A stretch of DNA of 34,669 nucleotides from Gammaproteobacteria bacterium (GTDB lineage: Bacteria > Pseudomonadota > Gammaproteobacteria > S012-40), in the NCBI GenBank assembly GCA_919902765.1, contig CAKKRP010000024.1, positions 40,549 through 75,217 of the forward strand, written 5' to 3'. The first letter of the stretch is position 1. Each line of letters opens with the position of its first letter. A model generated the notes under the pieces. The model was not told the origin of the DNA and did no database searches. It saw nothing but the letters and a program-made list of their open reading frames with translations. Positions 24,837 to 32,253 of this stretch are shown one piece after another. A program made the position numbers and the translations under genes.

Positions 24837-25412
24837 ATGGGTTTACCAACTTGGTTGACGTTAGGGCGGATCATCATGATCCCGATACTCGTCATCCTGT
24901 TTTACATGCCCTATAAATGGGCCAATCTTGCCGCGACGGTGGTGTTTTGCCTCGCCGCTGCCACGGATTGGCTAGACGGATTTTTAGCGCGTCGCCTGAA
25001 TCAATCGTCGGCCTTTGGGGCGTTTTTAGACCCGGTAGCGGATAAGCTGATGGTGGCGGTGGCGTTGGTGTTATTGGTGCAAACCAACGCCACGCCGTGG
25101 TTTGCGGTGCCAGCGGCGGTGATCATCGGGCGCGAGATTACCGTGTCATCGCTGCGCGAATGGATGGCCGAGATCGGCGAGCGCGCCAAGGTTGCGGTGT
25201 CGTGGACGGGCAAATTTAAGACCGTCGCGCAAATGGGCGCGGTTATTTTTCTGTTGTATCATGACCCGTTGTTCGGCATACCGACACAGGAAATAGGCAT
25301 TGTTTTGCTGTATGTCGCAGCGGTTTTGACCCTATGGTCTATGGTCATGTATCTCAAGGCGGCATGGCCAAGTTTATATGCACGTCGAAACAAGCTTGAC
25401 AGTCGGTTGTAA
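24837..25412 (+). CDS. pgsA: CDP-diacylglycerol-glycerol-3-phosphate 3-phosphatidyltransferase
   Basis: PgsA makes phosphatidylglycerol phosphate, the precursor of phosphatidylglycerol and cardiolipin, at the inner membrane. The CDP-alcohol phosphotransferase signature is complete: DWLDGFLARR, then G in SAFGAF and LDPVADK, with all the acidic residues. The 191-residue protein has four or more hydrophobic membrane segments. It follows uvrC by 10 bases and precedes tRNA-Gly, matching E. coli uvrC-pgsA-glyW. Its 3' end contains the -35 and most of the likely tRNA promoter. Confidence 0.95.
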   Translation: MGLPTWLTLGRIIMIPILVILFYMPYKWANLAATVVFCLAAATDWLDGFLARRLNQSSAFGAFLDPVADKLMVAVALVLLVQTNATPWFAVPAAVIIGREITVSSLREWMAEIGERAKVAVSWTGKFKTVAQMGAVIFLLYHDPLFGIPTQEIGIVLLYVAAVLTLWSMVMYLKAAWPSLYARRNKLDSRL

Positions 25413-25423
25413 ATCTTTAAAAT
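25396..25423 (+). promoter_or_regulatory. Promoter of tRNA-Gly, overlapping the end of pgsA
   Basis: TTGACA (25396-25401) and TAAAAT (25418-25423) are 16 bases apart. The tRNA begins 18 bases after the -10 box. A GC-rich stretch (GCGCAC) after the -10 box resembles the discriminator of stringently controlled stable-RNA promoters. Confidence 0.55.
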
Positions 25424-25441
25424 ATGCGCACTTCGAGAGAC

Positions 25442-25517
<76 letters not shown>

Positions 25518-25524
25518 AATTCAA

Positions 25525-25547
25525 AACCCCGGCTAGCCGGGGTTTTT
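25525..25547 (+). terminator. Intrinsic terminator after tRNA-Gly
   Basis: AACCCCGGC (25525-25533) pairs perfectly with GCCGGGGTT (25536-25544) across a 2-base loop, and a run of T follows (25543-25547). It separates tRNA-Gly from tRNA-Cys, so tRNA-Cys may depend on read-through or on a weak promoter in 25548-25590. Confidence 0.8.
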
Positions 25548-25590
25548 CGTTTAATCGGCGTTAAGCCAACTATGTTATAGATGGCGCCAT

Positions 25591-25664
25591 GGCTGAGTGG
25601 CAGAGTGGTCATGCAGCGGACTGCAAATCCGTGTACCTCGGTTCGATTCCGGGCTCAGCCTCCA
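25591..25664 (+). tRNA. tRNA-Cys(GCA)
   Basis: The 74-base cloverleaf has acceptor stem GGCTGAG/CTCAGCC, anticodon loop CTGCAAA with anticodon GCA, T-arm GGTTCGATTCC and encoded CCA. Position corresponds to E. coli cysT. In E. coli the next tRNA is leuZ; here about 3 kb of island material is inserted in between. Confidence 0.96.
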
Positions 25665-25698
25665 TTTAATGTTCCAAGCACGTCCAGCAACATCCTAG

Positions 25699-25722
25699 AA
25701 CCCGCGTAACAGCGGGTTTTTT
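25699..25722 (+). terminator. Intrinsic terminator after tRNA-Cys
   Basis: AACCCGC (25699-25705) pairs with GCGGGTT (25712-25718), followed by TTTT (25717-25722 is all T). It ends the Gly-Cys tRNA block and marks the left border of the inserted island. Confidence 0.8.
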
Positions 25723-25775
25723 ATTGGCTTTTGTGTCCGGGGAGGGGCAACAGTGTCCCTTGACATCCGGGGCAA

Positions 25776-25800
25776 GTGGGGGCAAGTCAGTTGCCCCCAC
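25776..25800. repeat. Inverted repeat in front of the integrase stub (possible operator)
   Basis: GTGGGGGCAA (25776-25785) and TTGCCCCCAC (25791-25800) are perfect inverted repeats around GTCAG. A third half-site, TTGCCCCC, lies at 25807-25814, between the GAGGAG ribosome binding site and the ATG. The arrangement could block translation by hairpin formation or bind a regulator. Confidence 0.6.
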
Positions 25801-25814
25801 GAGGAGTTGCCCCC

Positions 25815-26032
25815 ATGCCGCTCACTGATACCGCAGTTCGTAACGCAAAACCCGCTGAAAAATCCATCAAGCTGTTCGATGGTGGGGGTCTTTATTTGGA
25901 GGTCTCGCCTGCGGGTGGAAAGTGGTGGCGGTTGAAGTATCGTTTCGATGGGAAGGAGAAGCGGTTGTCTTTGGGTGTGCCGACGTGGGGTTAAAGGATG
26001 CCCGCGAGTGCCGCGAGACCACGCGATTGTGA
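25815..26032 (+). pseudogene. N-terminal stub of a P4-type tyrosine-recombinase integrase
   Basis: From ATG 25815 (GAGGAG at 25801-25806) the frame encodes MPLTDTAVRNAKP..., then LFDGGGLYLEVSPAGGKWW and YRFDGKEKRLSLGV, the N-terminal arm-binding domain of P4-like integrases (DUF4102 type). At about 25978 the frame breaks; in another frame DVGLKDARECRETTRL continues the homology and stops at 26030-26032. So about 70 of some 400 residues remain, with a short deletion or frameshift plus loss of the whole catalytic domain. Its place just after tRNA-Cys is the normal location of an island integrase. It cannot be active. Confidence 0.85.
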
Positions 26033-26038
26033 GAGATC

Positions 26039-26186
26039 TTAGGTCGGGAACAGGGCGCGTTCGGGGTCATAGTCCGCCGGGGCACCTTTGGTGTAACCAC
26101 TGCGGGTCACCAATGCCGCTTCAATGTCATCCTCAAAGTCCCGTTCGGTATGCACGCGAATTTCCCCTTTGTTCGTCTGTAATCTT
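26039..26186 (-). pseudogene. N-terminal stub of a type I restriction subunit HsdR-like protein
   Basis: Read on the minus strand, this stretch gives IRVHTERDFEDDIEAALV followed by SGYTKGAPADYDPERALFPT and a stop (26039-26041). It matches by pattern the first ~45 residues of HsdR proteins, with the HTE-x-x-FE-x-x-I-E-x-x-L helix and then the YDxxxALxP element. An in-frame TAA at about 26189 closes the frame upstream, so no ATG start is left, and the ~1000 remaining residues of HsdR are absent. It would be the last gene of a type I restriction operon running on the minus strand. The recognition is by eye and moderate. Confidence 0.5.
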
Positions 26187-26216
26187 TATAGATCGGGTTA
26201 GCACAGCGCACCCGCC

Positions 26217-26555
26217 CTACTTGGCTGCGTCCGCCAGCATGGCACGGATACACCCTTCAAGCGGTTGCAGGTGCTTTTCGATCACTGCGGCAACCGTCAA
26301 CGGATCAATGTCGCCCAGATAGTTGTGAATAAGGATATTGCGAAAGCCGCTGATTTCGCGCCAGGGAATGGCTGGAAAGTTGGCCTTTTTCTCGTCAGGC
26401 AGCAATTGCGTGGCCTCGGAGAGGGTCTGCAAGTTACGCAAGGCCGCATCGTACAGCACATCATCCTGGGTGAGATCACCGCGCGCCTGGATGCGTCGAA
26501 TCTTCGCAATGGCATCAATGATATGCAGCGCATAGGGTTGCCAGGGCTTGCTCAT
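26217..26555 (-). CDS. hepT: HEPN-domain toxin HepT
   Basis: This 112-residue protein is a HEPN (DUF86 type) protein of the HepT family, ribonuclease toxins of MntA-HepT type VII toxin-antitoxin modules. The R-x4-H-x-Y motif is intact as R72-N-I-L-I-H77-N-Y79. In known pairs R and H form the RNase site and the Tyr is the residue polyadenylylated by MntA. Length is normal and no frameshift is seen. Its start overlaps the mntA stop by 4 bases, so the pair is translationally coupled. This is the only gene pair in the island that looks complete. Confidence 0.88.
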   Translation of the reverse strand: MSKPWQPYALHIIDAIAKIRRIQARGDLTQDDVLYDAALRNLQTLSEATQLLPDEKKANFPAIPWREISGFRNILIHNYLGDIDPLTVAAVIEKHLQPLEGCIRAMLADAAK

Positions 26556-26842
26556 AATTCCACCGCCTCTTTCAGAACTTGCTCACGAATATGGCGGTTG
26601 AGTTCATGTTCCGGCACCAGCTCCACCCGGCGATGGAGCAAATCCGCCAACCGTTCTGTCAGCGGCAGACGCTGAGTGAACAGATCGTAACCGCAGGGAA
26701 AATCCACCAGAAAATCCACATCACTATCGGGCCGCTCCTCGCGCCTGGCGACAGAACCAAACACCCGGATGCGCCGGGCACCATATTGCCCGCCCAAGGC
26801 CGCGATGGCCTCTTTTTTGTCACGCAATTCATCCAGCAACAT
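26552..26842 (-). CDS. mntA: Minimal nucleotidyltransferase antitoxin MntA
   Basis: A 96-residue minimal nucleotidyltransferase. The active-site signature GSVARREERPDSDVDFLV carries G29, S30, D41 and D43, the residues that bind ATP and metal in the MNT family. In characterised systems MntA neutralises HepT by adding AMP units to its conserved Tyr, and the Tyr is present here in HepT. Start at 26842 has a GAGGG 8-12 bases upstream on the minus strand. The gene lies 12 bases after the DarG-like fragment on the same strand, which suggests that all were once one operon. Confidence 0.88.
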   Translation of the reverse strand: MLLDELRDKKEAIAALGGQYGARRIRVFGSVARREERPDSDVDFLVDFPCGYDLFTQRLPLTERLADLLHRRVELVPEHELNRHIREQVLKEAVEL

Positions 26843-26854
26843 AGGTAACCCTCA

Positions 26855-27436
26855 TCACGTTTTCGGTAACATCACCCAGCTCTTACTCGACAGCACATCA
26901 ATAGCAAGAGTGATCTGCCGCGGGGTGAACTGCCGCTTGCGCTCGTTCCAGGCATAGGTATAGCTGATAACATCATCGACGGATTTGACAAGCTCGTTTT
27001 TCATGACCCAGTGAACAGTGGACAAAAGCTCCAGGCCAAAGGGGGACTCGAATCCCTCAACTAGTGCCGCCACTTTGTCAAAACGAGCGCGGGTTTCAGG
27101 GTGCTGTTGCAAGAAAGCAGTGGCATCTTCGACAGCCCTTGGCACTAACTTAAGTTGTTTATCCGGCGCATCACCGCCATCCGCATAACCAGAAACAAGA
27201 TGACCTTCGATGGTGCGCAACACATGGCGCAGGTTTTCGGCATAGGGGCCATAAGACACTTTCTGGTATTTAAGCCGCAGAGGCTCACCGGCTTCCTGCA
27301 TGAAATACATGAGCTTGTGGACTTCCAGCAGGGTCACAGAGGGATCGAGCAGACCACTTAGATAGCGGCTCATCAGGGCGACTACCGCCGCTCGCTCAGA
27401 TGTCATGCCTGGTGATTGATTTTCGCTGTTTGCCAT
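26855..27436 (-). CDS. C-terminal half of a DarG-like antitoxin, without macrodomain
   Basis: The 193-residue product matches the C-terminal part of DarG, the antitoxin of the DarT DNA ADP-ribosyltransferase. Elements seen are VTLLEVHKLMYFMQEAGEPL, YGPYAENLRHV, EGHLVSGYADGGDAPD and AWNERKRQFTP. Full DarG has an N-terminal macrodomain of about 150 residues that removes ADP-ribose; it is absent here, and so is darT. The region resembles Panacea-like (SocA/DUF4065) domains in its KLMYFMQ and YGPY motifs. The frame itself is open from an ATG at 27436 to a normal stop, so it could still be made as a free domain, but loss of the macrodomain suggests decay. Confidence 0.75.
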   Translation of the reverse strand: MANSENQSPGMTSERAAVVALMSRYLSGLLDPSVTLLEVHKLMYFMQEAGEPLRLKYQKVSYGPYAENLRHVLRTIEGHLVSGYADGGDAPDKQLKLVPRAVEDATAFLQQHPETRARFDKVAALVEGFESPFGLELLSTVHWVMKNELVKSVDDVISYTYAWNERKRQFTPRQITLAIDVLSSKSWVMLPKT

Positions 27437-27495
27437 ATATTTTCGTTACTCATCAACCTACAGGCTGACATCTTTTGAGTTAAGCAAGATAATAC

Positions 27496-27696
27496 TTATC
27501 GTGCAATCGCTACTTGTGGTTTGATTCGATCACGAATCTGCTGATAGATCGGAATATTGATATCCTCTTTCACTTCAAGTGTTACTGCCAACCCATATGG
27601 TATGAGTTCATCAAGCGCTGTGGTCGCATCTTTTTTGCACACTACCCTGATTTGCAAAATTTCACCATCCTGATAGGCAGCAATGGTCTTTGATCC
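27496..27696 (-). pseudogene. C-terminal stub of an unidentified protein
   Basis: On the minus strand an open stretch of 66 codons ends with a stop at 27496-27498 and is closed upstream by two consecutive TAG codons (27697-27702), without a start. The sequence includes GSKTIAAYQDGEILQIRVVC, then IPYGLAVTLEVKEDINIPIY and RIKPQVAIAR. It has good coding character. It reminds me of the C-terminal end of subtilisin-like (S8) peptidases found with AAA ATPases in defence islands, but I hold that loosely. It is most likely another remnant of the decayed island. Confidence 0.4.
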
Positions 27697-28162
27697 CTAC
27701 TAACAAAGCGTTCGTGAAGGTGGTCATTAGTACTCTCCTAGGCAATAGCGCTTTGGGATAGCCGGTAATGTACTGTAAAATCCGATAAACTCCAATGGAT
27801 TAAGTAATATTTCAATCCGAGATGGACGCTAGTGACCCTAAGGAGCTTGGCAACGGGTATGACCGTACTATTGCTGCGCTACCTTTTTGATTACCCGTGA
27901 AAATGGGCGAGATAATGGGGTGGTATGTCAAATGTAAATTGCAAAGAGGATAGATGCCACGATCTGTCTGTGGATGTGCGAAATAAGATTGCACGCAAGA
28001 TATGCTTTCGGCGACGTGCGAACAGCAAGCGTAGCGAACGCAGTGCGCCCGGTTTCACTCTCCAAACACGTCATTGCCGAATTCAGCGGTGGCGCTCCAA
28101 TTCGATGGCAGCGTGACGAATTTTTGGGGAAAAAAGTGTCGGGGGAAACGCATGCTGGTATC

Positions 28163-28194
28163 GGTACTACAGCACGTCCTTGTACAACCTTGCC
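28163..28194 (+). repeat. Direct repeat, copy 1 (copy 2 at 28480-28511)
   Basis: The 32-base unit begins GGTACTACAGCAC and ends TGTACAACCTTGCC. Copy 2 at 28480-28511 differs at two positions (G to A and T to A). Both are followed by different sequence, so the unit is well delimited. It could be a dispersed element or a duplicated site. Confidence 0.9.
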
Positions 28195-28555
28195 ATACTG
28201 CTGCGGTTGAGATTAGTAGTTGCAACTATGCAATTCAATTGCGTGCTTGATGCTTTTACACAGGTTTACAACATGCGAAGCGGTTAATAAAAAAAGGGGT
28301 AGACGGTTGGTGATACGCGGAAAAGGCGACATCTGAATTTTTTCGAACCGCGAAAAATTATTGTGCAATACGGCATTCGAAATTTATAGTACTTTTAATA
28401 AGTGGCATTAATTCTACAATCGTTACACCGACGCAGATTCGTAAGCAATGGATGGAGGGGGGAGATCTCACGAAGGCATGGTACTACAGCACATCCATGT
28501 ACAACCTTGCCCTACCGCCATGGCTCCCCTTGGATATGAGCTTAGCAATTCATAG

Positions 28556-28587
28556 TAAATTAGTCAACTGTTTAGTTGGCTAATTTA
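28556..28587. repeat. AT-rich hairpin upstream of tRNA-Leu(TAA)
   Basis: TAAATTAGTCAACT (28556-28569) pairs with AGTTGGCTAATTTA (28574-28587) across GTTT, with one G-T wobble. No T-run follows. Confidence 0.75.
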
Positions 28588-28719
28588 CACTGGTTTACAA
28601 TTTAATGAATTCCGCTGCTGGCTTAGTCGTAGAATTTAAGTCGATACGGCGAAATTCTTGTAGCTTACCCCTAAGATATGATACCGTCACGCCCTCTTCA
28701 GTGCCTTAAACCCTTCTAT

Positions 28720-28809
28720 GCCCGGGTGGCGAAACTGGTAGACGCAAGGGACTTAAAATCCCTCGGGACTTATACTCCCATGCCGGTTCGATTCCGGCCC
28801 CGGGCACCA
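28720..28809 (+). tRNA. tRNA-Leu(TAA)
   Basis: A 90-base class II tRNA. Acceptor stem GCCCGGG/CCCGGGC, anticodon loop CTTAAAA with anticodon TAA, a long variable arm (CGGGACTTATACTCCC), T-arm GGTTCGATTCC and encoded CCA. Position matches E. coli leuZ, but displaced from tRNA-Cys by the island. Confidence 0.96.
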
Positions 28810-28892
28810 TATCCATTGTTGTTGTTGCACAAGCTTGTTGTATCATAAGGGTTATATCCCAATACGCGTCATTTATACGAGGGAGCTTGCTC

Positions 28893-30248
28893 ATGGCAGA
28901 ATCAAAACGCAAATATTTCGGCACCGATGGGGTGCGCGGCACGGTGGGGGAAGCCCCGATTACGCCCGAATTCATGCTTAAATTGGCCTGGGCGGCCGGT
29001 CAGGTGTTGGCGCGCCATGGGCAACGCAAGGTCGTCATAGGCAAAGATACGCGCATTTCCGGCTATATGTTTGAGTCCGTGATGGAAGCGGGTTTGTCTG
29101 CGGCCGGTATCGACAGTATCTTGCTTGGCCCCATGCCTACACCAGGAATCGCCTATTTAACGCGTACCTTGCATGCTGACGCGGGCATTGTGATCAGCGC
29201 CTCGCATAATCCATATTTTGACAATGGGATAAAATTTTTTTCCAGTCAGGGCACAAAATTGCCCGATGACGTAGAAATGGAGATCGAGGCCCAGTTGGAG
29301 CTGCCCATGACGACGGTCGATTCGGCGCGTTTGGGTAGGGCGACGCGCATGGGTGATGCGGCAGGGCGATATATCGAATTTTGTAAAAGCACCATCCCGA
29401 TGGGTACCAGTCTGAAGGGTATGACAGTGGTGGTCGATTGCGCGCATGGTGCGACCTATCACATCACGCCCAGCGTATTTCGTGAATTGGGCGCTAAGGT
29501 GATCACCACCGGTGCCGAGCCTAACGGGTTGAATATTAATTTGGAGTGCGGTTCCACCCACCCGGAGGCCTTGCAGGCCTTGGTGTTGGAGCATAAAGCG
29601 GACATGGGCGTGGCCTTGGATGGCGATGGCGACCGCTGCATTATGGTGGATCATCGCGGCGAGGTCGTAGATGGCGATGAGCTGTTGTACATCATCGCCC
29701 AGTCGCGGGTCGTTCAAGGCCGGCTCAAAGGCGGGGTGGTGGGCACCCTGATGAGTAACTTCGGGCTGGAATATGCGATTAAATCCTTAGGGATAGACTT
29801 TGTGCGCGCCAAGGTGGGCGACCGCTATGTGTTGGAATTATTGCATGAGCGGCGTTGGATGCTAGGGGGCGAGTCATCCGGCCACCTTATTTGCTTAGAC
29901 CGCACCTCTACCGGCGATGGCATTGTGTCCGCCCTGCAGGTGTGTGAGGCCATGGTGTCGATGGAAAAATCCTTACACGACCTCAAAAGCGGCATGCGTA
30001 AATTTCCGCAGCACATGATTAACGTCAAGATATCCGGGAAAATAGATGTCGTAAACCACCCTGAGGTCTTAAAGGCCGTGCGCGAAACTGAACAGCGTTT
30101 AAATGGCAAGGGGCGTGTGTTATTGCGCCCATCGGGCACCGAGCCGGTGGTGCGTGTGATGGTGGAGGGCGAACAGGCCGAGGCGGTAAGCGCCCTCGCC
30201 CACGCCCTCGCCGACGTCGTGCGCCAGGTAGTGGGGAAGGCGGCGTGA
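28893..30248 (+). CDS. glmM: Phosphoglucosamine mutase
   Basis: GlmM interconverts glucosamine-6-phosphate and glucosamine-1-phosphate for UDP-GlcNAc synthesis. The phosphoserine loop is ISASHNP with S104, the metal-binding loop is DGDGDRC, and the C-terminal phosphate-binding motif is [15 protein letters not shown]. The product is 451 residues, close to the family length of about 445. ATG 28893 is preferred because GAGGGAG (28878-28884) lies 8 bases upstream. It is followed 65 bases later by tpiA on the same strand. Confidence 0.97.
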   Translation: MAESKRKYFGTDGVRGTVGEAPITPEFMLKLAWAAGQVLARHGQRKVVIGKDTRISGYMFESVMEAGLSAAGIDSILLGPMPTPGIAYLTRTLHADAGIVISASHNPYFDNGIKFFSSQGTKLPDDVEMEIEAQLELPMTTVDSARLGRATRMGDAAGRYIEFCKSTIPMGTSLKGMTVVVDCAHGATYHITPSVFRELGAKVITTGAEPNGLNINLECGSTHPEALQALVLEHKADMGVALDGDGDRCIMVDHRGEVVDGDELLYIIAQSRVVQGRLKGGVVGTLMSNFGLEYAIKSLGIDFVRAKVGDRYVLELLHERRWMLGGESSGHLICLDRTSTGDGIVSALQVCEAMVSMEKSLHDLKSGMRKFPQHMINVKISGKIDVVNHPEVLKAVRETEQRLNGKGRVLLRPSGTEPVVRVMVEGEQAEAVSALAHALADVVRQVVGKAA

Positions 30249-30313
30249 GAGAAGATTTGATTTTTTGCACGTGTCCCGGTAAGCTTCCACGCTTTTAGGG
30301 TGGGGATGTCCCT

Positions 30314-31066
30314 ATGCGGCGACCATTAATCGCGGGCAATTGGAAAATGAACGGCACCCGCGCCAGCGTGAGAACGCTGCTCGACGGGTTACTTTCTGGA
30401 ATAAGCTCCATTAAAAACGCCGACGTGGCGGTGTGCGTGCCTTATGTGTTCATTCCTGAGGCGGCGCAATTGTTGGCGGGTACGGCCATTGCGTGGGGCG
30501 CGCAAGATGTCGCGAAAGAAGAATCCGGGGCGTACACGGGCGAGGTGTCGGCGGGTATGCTGAAGGAATTCGGTTGCCGCTATGCGCTGATCGGGCATTC
30601 GGAGCGGCGTAGCTATTACGGCGACAGCGACGCGGTTGTGGCGCAAAAATTTGTCGCGGCGCAAAAACACGGTGTGACGCCGGTGCTTTGCGTAGGCGAG
30701 TTATTGGCCGAGCGTGAGCAAGGCCAAACCGAGGCGGTGGTGGAACGCCAATTGGCGGCGGCGGTGAAAATCGCAGGCATTGCCGCGATTGCGCAGTCTG
30801 TGATCGCCTATGAACCGGTGTGGGCCATAGGCACGGGCAAAACCGCGACGCCCGCGCAGGCGCAACAGGTGCATGCGTTTATACGCAATTGGCTGGCGGC
30901 GCACGATCCGGCAACGGCGCAGTCCGTGCGTGTGCTTTATGGGGGTAGCATGAATGCCGCAAATGCGGCAGAATTGCTGTCCCAGCCCGATGTCGATGGC
31001 GGGTTGATCGGGGGCGCCTCGCTTAAGGTTGACGATTTCTTAAATATTTGCCGTGCGGCGGGTTGA
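30314..31066 (+). CDS. tpiA: Triosephosphate isomerase
   Basis: TpiA interconverts dihydroxyacetone phosphate and glyceraldehyde-3-phosphate. The 250-residue product has the N-terminal GNWKMNG (catalytic Lys), H95 in GHSERR, E167 in AYEPVWAIGTGK and the phosphate loops YGGSMN and GLIGGASL. Every catalytic residue is in place. TpiA between glmM and secG is common in non-enteric gammaproteobacteria. Its substrate dihydroxyacetone phosphate is also the three-carbon partner of AfsA in Streptomyces, but that is general metabolism and not evidence of a link to the cluster. Confidence 0.98.
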   Translation: MRRPLIAGNWKMNGTRASVRTLLDGLLSGISSIKNADVAVCVPYVFIPEAAQLLAGTAIAWGAQDVAKEESGAYTGEVSAGMLKEFGCRYALIGHSERRSYYGDSDAVVAQKFVAAQKHGVTPVLCVGELLAEREQGQTEAVVERQLAAAVKIAGIAAIAQSVIAYEPVWAIGTGKTATPAQAQQVHAFIRNWLAAHDPATAQSVRVLYGGSMNAANAAELLSQPDVDGGLIGGASLKVDDFLNICRAAG

Positions 31067-31071
31067 GGTTT

Positions 31072-31470
31072 ATGGATACAGTTTTAATTGTAGTGTACTT
31101 GTTGATCGCCATGAGTTTGATAGGGTTGGTGTTGATACAGCAAGGTAAAGGGGCGGATGCGGGGGCCGCATTCGGTAGCGGTGCATCGTCTACCGTGTTC
31201 GGCGCGCGTGGTTCGGCGTCTTTTTTGACACGCGCCACGGCGGTCTTGGCGACGCTGTTTTTTGTGCTGGCCTTGGTGTTATCGTATACCGGCGCGCATG
31301 GCACAAAAAAACAGAGCGTGGTCGATCGTGTCGCGCCCGTTGAAGCGCCAGCGCCTGTTGCGCCCGTGACCGCGCCGGCTGACGTACCGACGTTGCCGTC
31401 TACGTCGATGCTACCGCCGAGTGCGCCAGCACCGACGCCTGTACCTGCGTCAACGCCGGTGAAGAAGTAG
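31072..31470 (+). CDS. secG: Preprotein translocase subunit SecG
   Basis: SecG is a small membrane subunit of the SecYEG channel. ATG 31072 gives 132 residues; it follows the tpiA stop by five bases with GAGG upstream. There are two membrane helices (VLIVVYLLIAMSLIGLVLI and AVLATLFFVLALVLSY) around the conserved cytoplasmic QQGKGADAGAAFGSGAS loop. After the second helix there is a Pro/Ala/Thr-rich tail of ~45 residues, a typical low-complexity extension. tRNA-Leu(GAG) follows by 24 bases, as in E. coli secG-leuU. Confidence 0.93.
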   Translation: MDTVLIVVYLLIAMSLIGLVLIQQGKGADAGAAFGSGASSTVFGARGSASFLTRATAVLATLFFVLALVLSYTGAHGTKKQSVVDRVAPVEAPAPVAPVTAPADVPTLPSTSMLPPSAPAPTPVPASTPVKK

Positions 31471-31494
31471 AGTCGCGCTAACGAGTTTGTTTTT

Positions 31495-31579
31495 GCCGAA
31501 GTGGTGAAATTGGTAGACACGCCGCTTTGAGGGGGCGGTGGCGCAAGCCGTGTCGGTTCGAGTCCGACCTTCGGCACCA
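31495..31579 (+). tRNA. tRNA-Leu(GAG)
   Basis: An 85-base class II tRNA with acceptor stem GCCGAAG/CTTCGGC, anticodon loop TTGAGGG with anticodon GAG, a variable arm of about 12 bases, T-arm GGTTCGAGTCC and encoded CCA. It sits directly after secG, corresponding to E. coli leuU, and is probably co-transcribed with it. Confidence 0.97.
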
Positions 31580-31587
31580 TTTTGTAC

Positions 31588-31616
31588 ACCCGCGCGATTC
31601 CGCGCGGGTTCGTTTT
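31588..31616 (+). terminator. Intrinsic terminator after tRNA-Leu(GAG)
   Basis: ACCCGCGCG (31588-31596) pairs perfectly with CGCGCGGGT (31601-31609) across ATTC, followed by TCGTTTT. It ends the glmM-tpiA-secG-tRNA transcript before the nuo operon. Confidence 0.8.
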
Positions 31617-31764
31617 CCATTTAGTTGCGTCGTCTTGGTGTTATGTCGTGATTACGTAGCATTTTTCGCCGTTTTTCCGCTGAATTTGCCTATATCTCTA
31701 AATGTGTATAGGTCTATCCCCAATTACGTATTGTTTATAAGTGTATGTCAGGTGTCGCTTAAGC

Positions 31765-31794
31765 TTGACAGTCCCGCACAGACTCGCCTAGACT
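31765..31794 (+). promoter_or_regulatory. Candidate sigma-70 promoter of the nuo operon
   Basis: TTGACA (31765-31770) and TAGACT (31789-31794) are 18 bases apart, about 100 bases before nuoA. The remainder of the 317-base gap (31580-31896) holds the terminator at 31588 and no gene I can support. A leader of ~95 bases would contain CCTTAGACTTTGCCTAAGG (31827-31845), an 8-bp inverted repeat around TTT or GAC bases that could fold in the mRNA. Confidence 0.45.
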
Positions 31795-31896
31795 CCCGAA
31801 CCTATCGACAACAACTATAAAAATTTCCTTAGACTTTGCCTAAGGTTTCGCGGGGGAACTTTGGGCCACAGTAGTGTGTGATCGTATGGGGGGCGC

Positions 31897-32253
31897 GTGT
31901 TAGAAAATTACGTACCGATTCTTATTTTTCTGGTGCTGGGCGTGTTATTCGGCGTCGTGCCGCTGCTCGCCAATTTTGTGCTGGGTCCGCATAAGCCGGA
32001 CGCTGAAAAACTTTCACCCTATGAATGCGGCTTCGAGGCCTTCGAAGATTCGCGCATGAAATTCGATGTGCGTTTTTATCTCGTGGCGATCCTGTTTATT
32101 ATTTTCGATTTAGAAATCGCGTTTTTATTTCCCTGGGCCGTCGTGTTAGATGAAATCGGCATGTTCGGTTTTATGGCCATGGTCGTGTTTTTGTTAGTGC
32201 TGGTGATCGGTTTTATCTATGAGTGGAAGAAGGGGGCCTTAGAGTGGGAATAG
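31897..32253 (+). CDS. nuoA: NADH-quinone oxidoreductase subunit A
   Basis: NuoA is a membrane subunit of respiratory complex I. The 118-residue product has three hydrophobic helices (residues ~5-28, 62-83 and 90-111) and the conserved loop [21 protein letters not shown] between the first two, here recognised by its ECG and D-x-R-x-K-F-D-x-R elements. It starts at GTG 31897 after a G-rich stretch. It overlaps nuoB by 10 bases. First gene of the nuo operon. Confidence 0.96.
   Translation: MLENYVPILIFLVLGVLFGVVPLLANFVLGPHKPDAEKLSPYECGFEAFEDSRMKFDVRFYLVAILFIIFDLEIAFLFPWAVVLDEIGMFGFMAMVVFLLVLVIGFIYEWKKGALEWE

Larger units (their letters stand above)
27697..28719. other. Gene-free island stretch with small repeats
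   Basis: About 1 kb without a gene I can support. Short frames (for example 27974-28210, 78 codons) show no recognisable family. A 32-base direct repeat occurs at 28163-28194 and 28480-28511 with two mismatches, and a 14-bp hairpin lies at 28556-28587. A TATGAT at 28677-28682 could be the -10 of the tRNA-Leu promoter, but no matching -35 box has good spacing. The base composition is more AT-rich than the backbone, in keeping with degraded acquired DNA. Confidence 0.6.

Noticed and set aside
25645-28797. 14-base identity (CGGTTCGATTCCGG) between tRNA-Cys and tRNA-Leu(TAA) as island attachment sites
   Set aside because: It is the ordinary T-arm sequence shared by many tRNAs; no longer duplicate of the tRNA-Cys 3' end is visible at the right edge.
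30314-31066. tpiA as part of the butyrolactone hypothesis because it handles dihydroxyacetone phosphate
   Set aside because: tpiA is in its normal conserved place 13 kb away; there is no positional link to the cluster.
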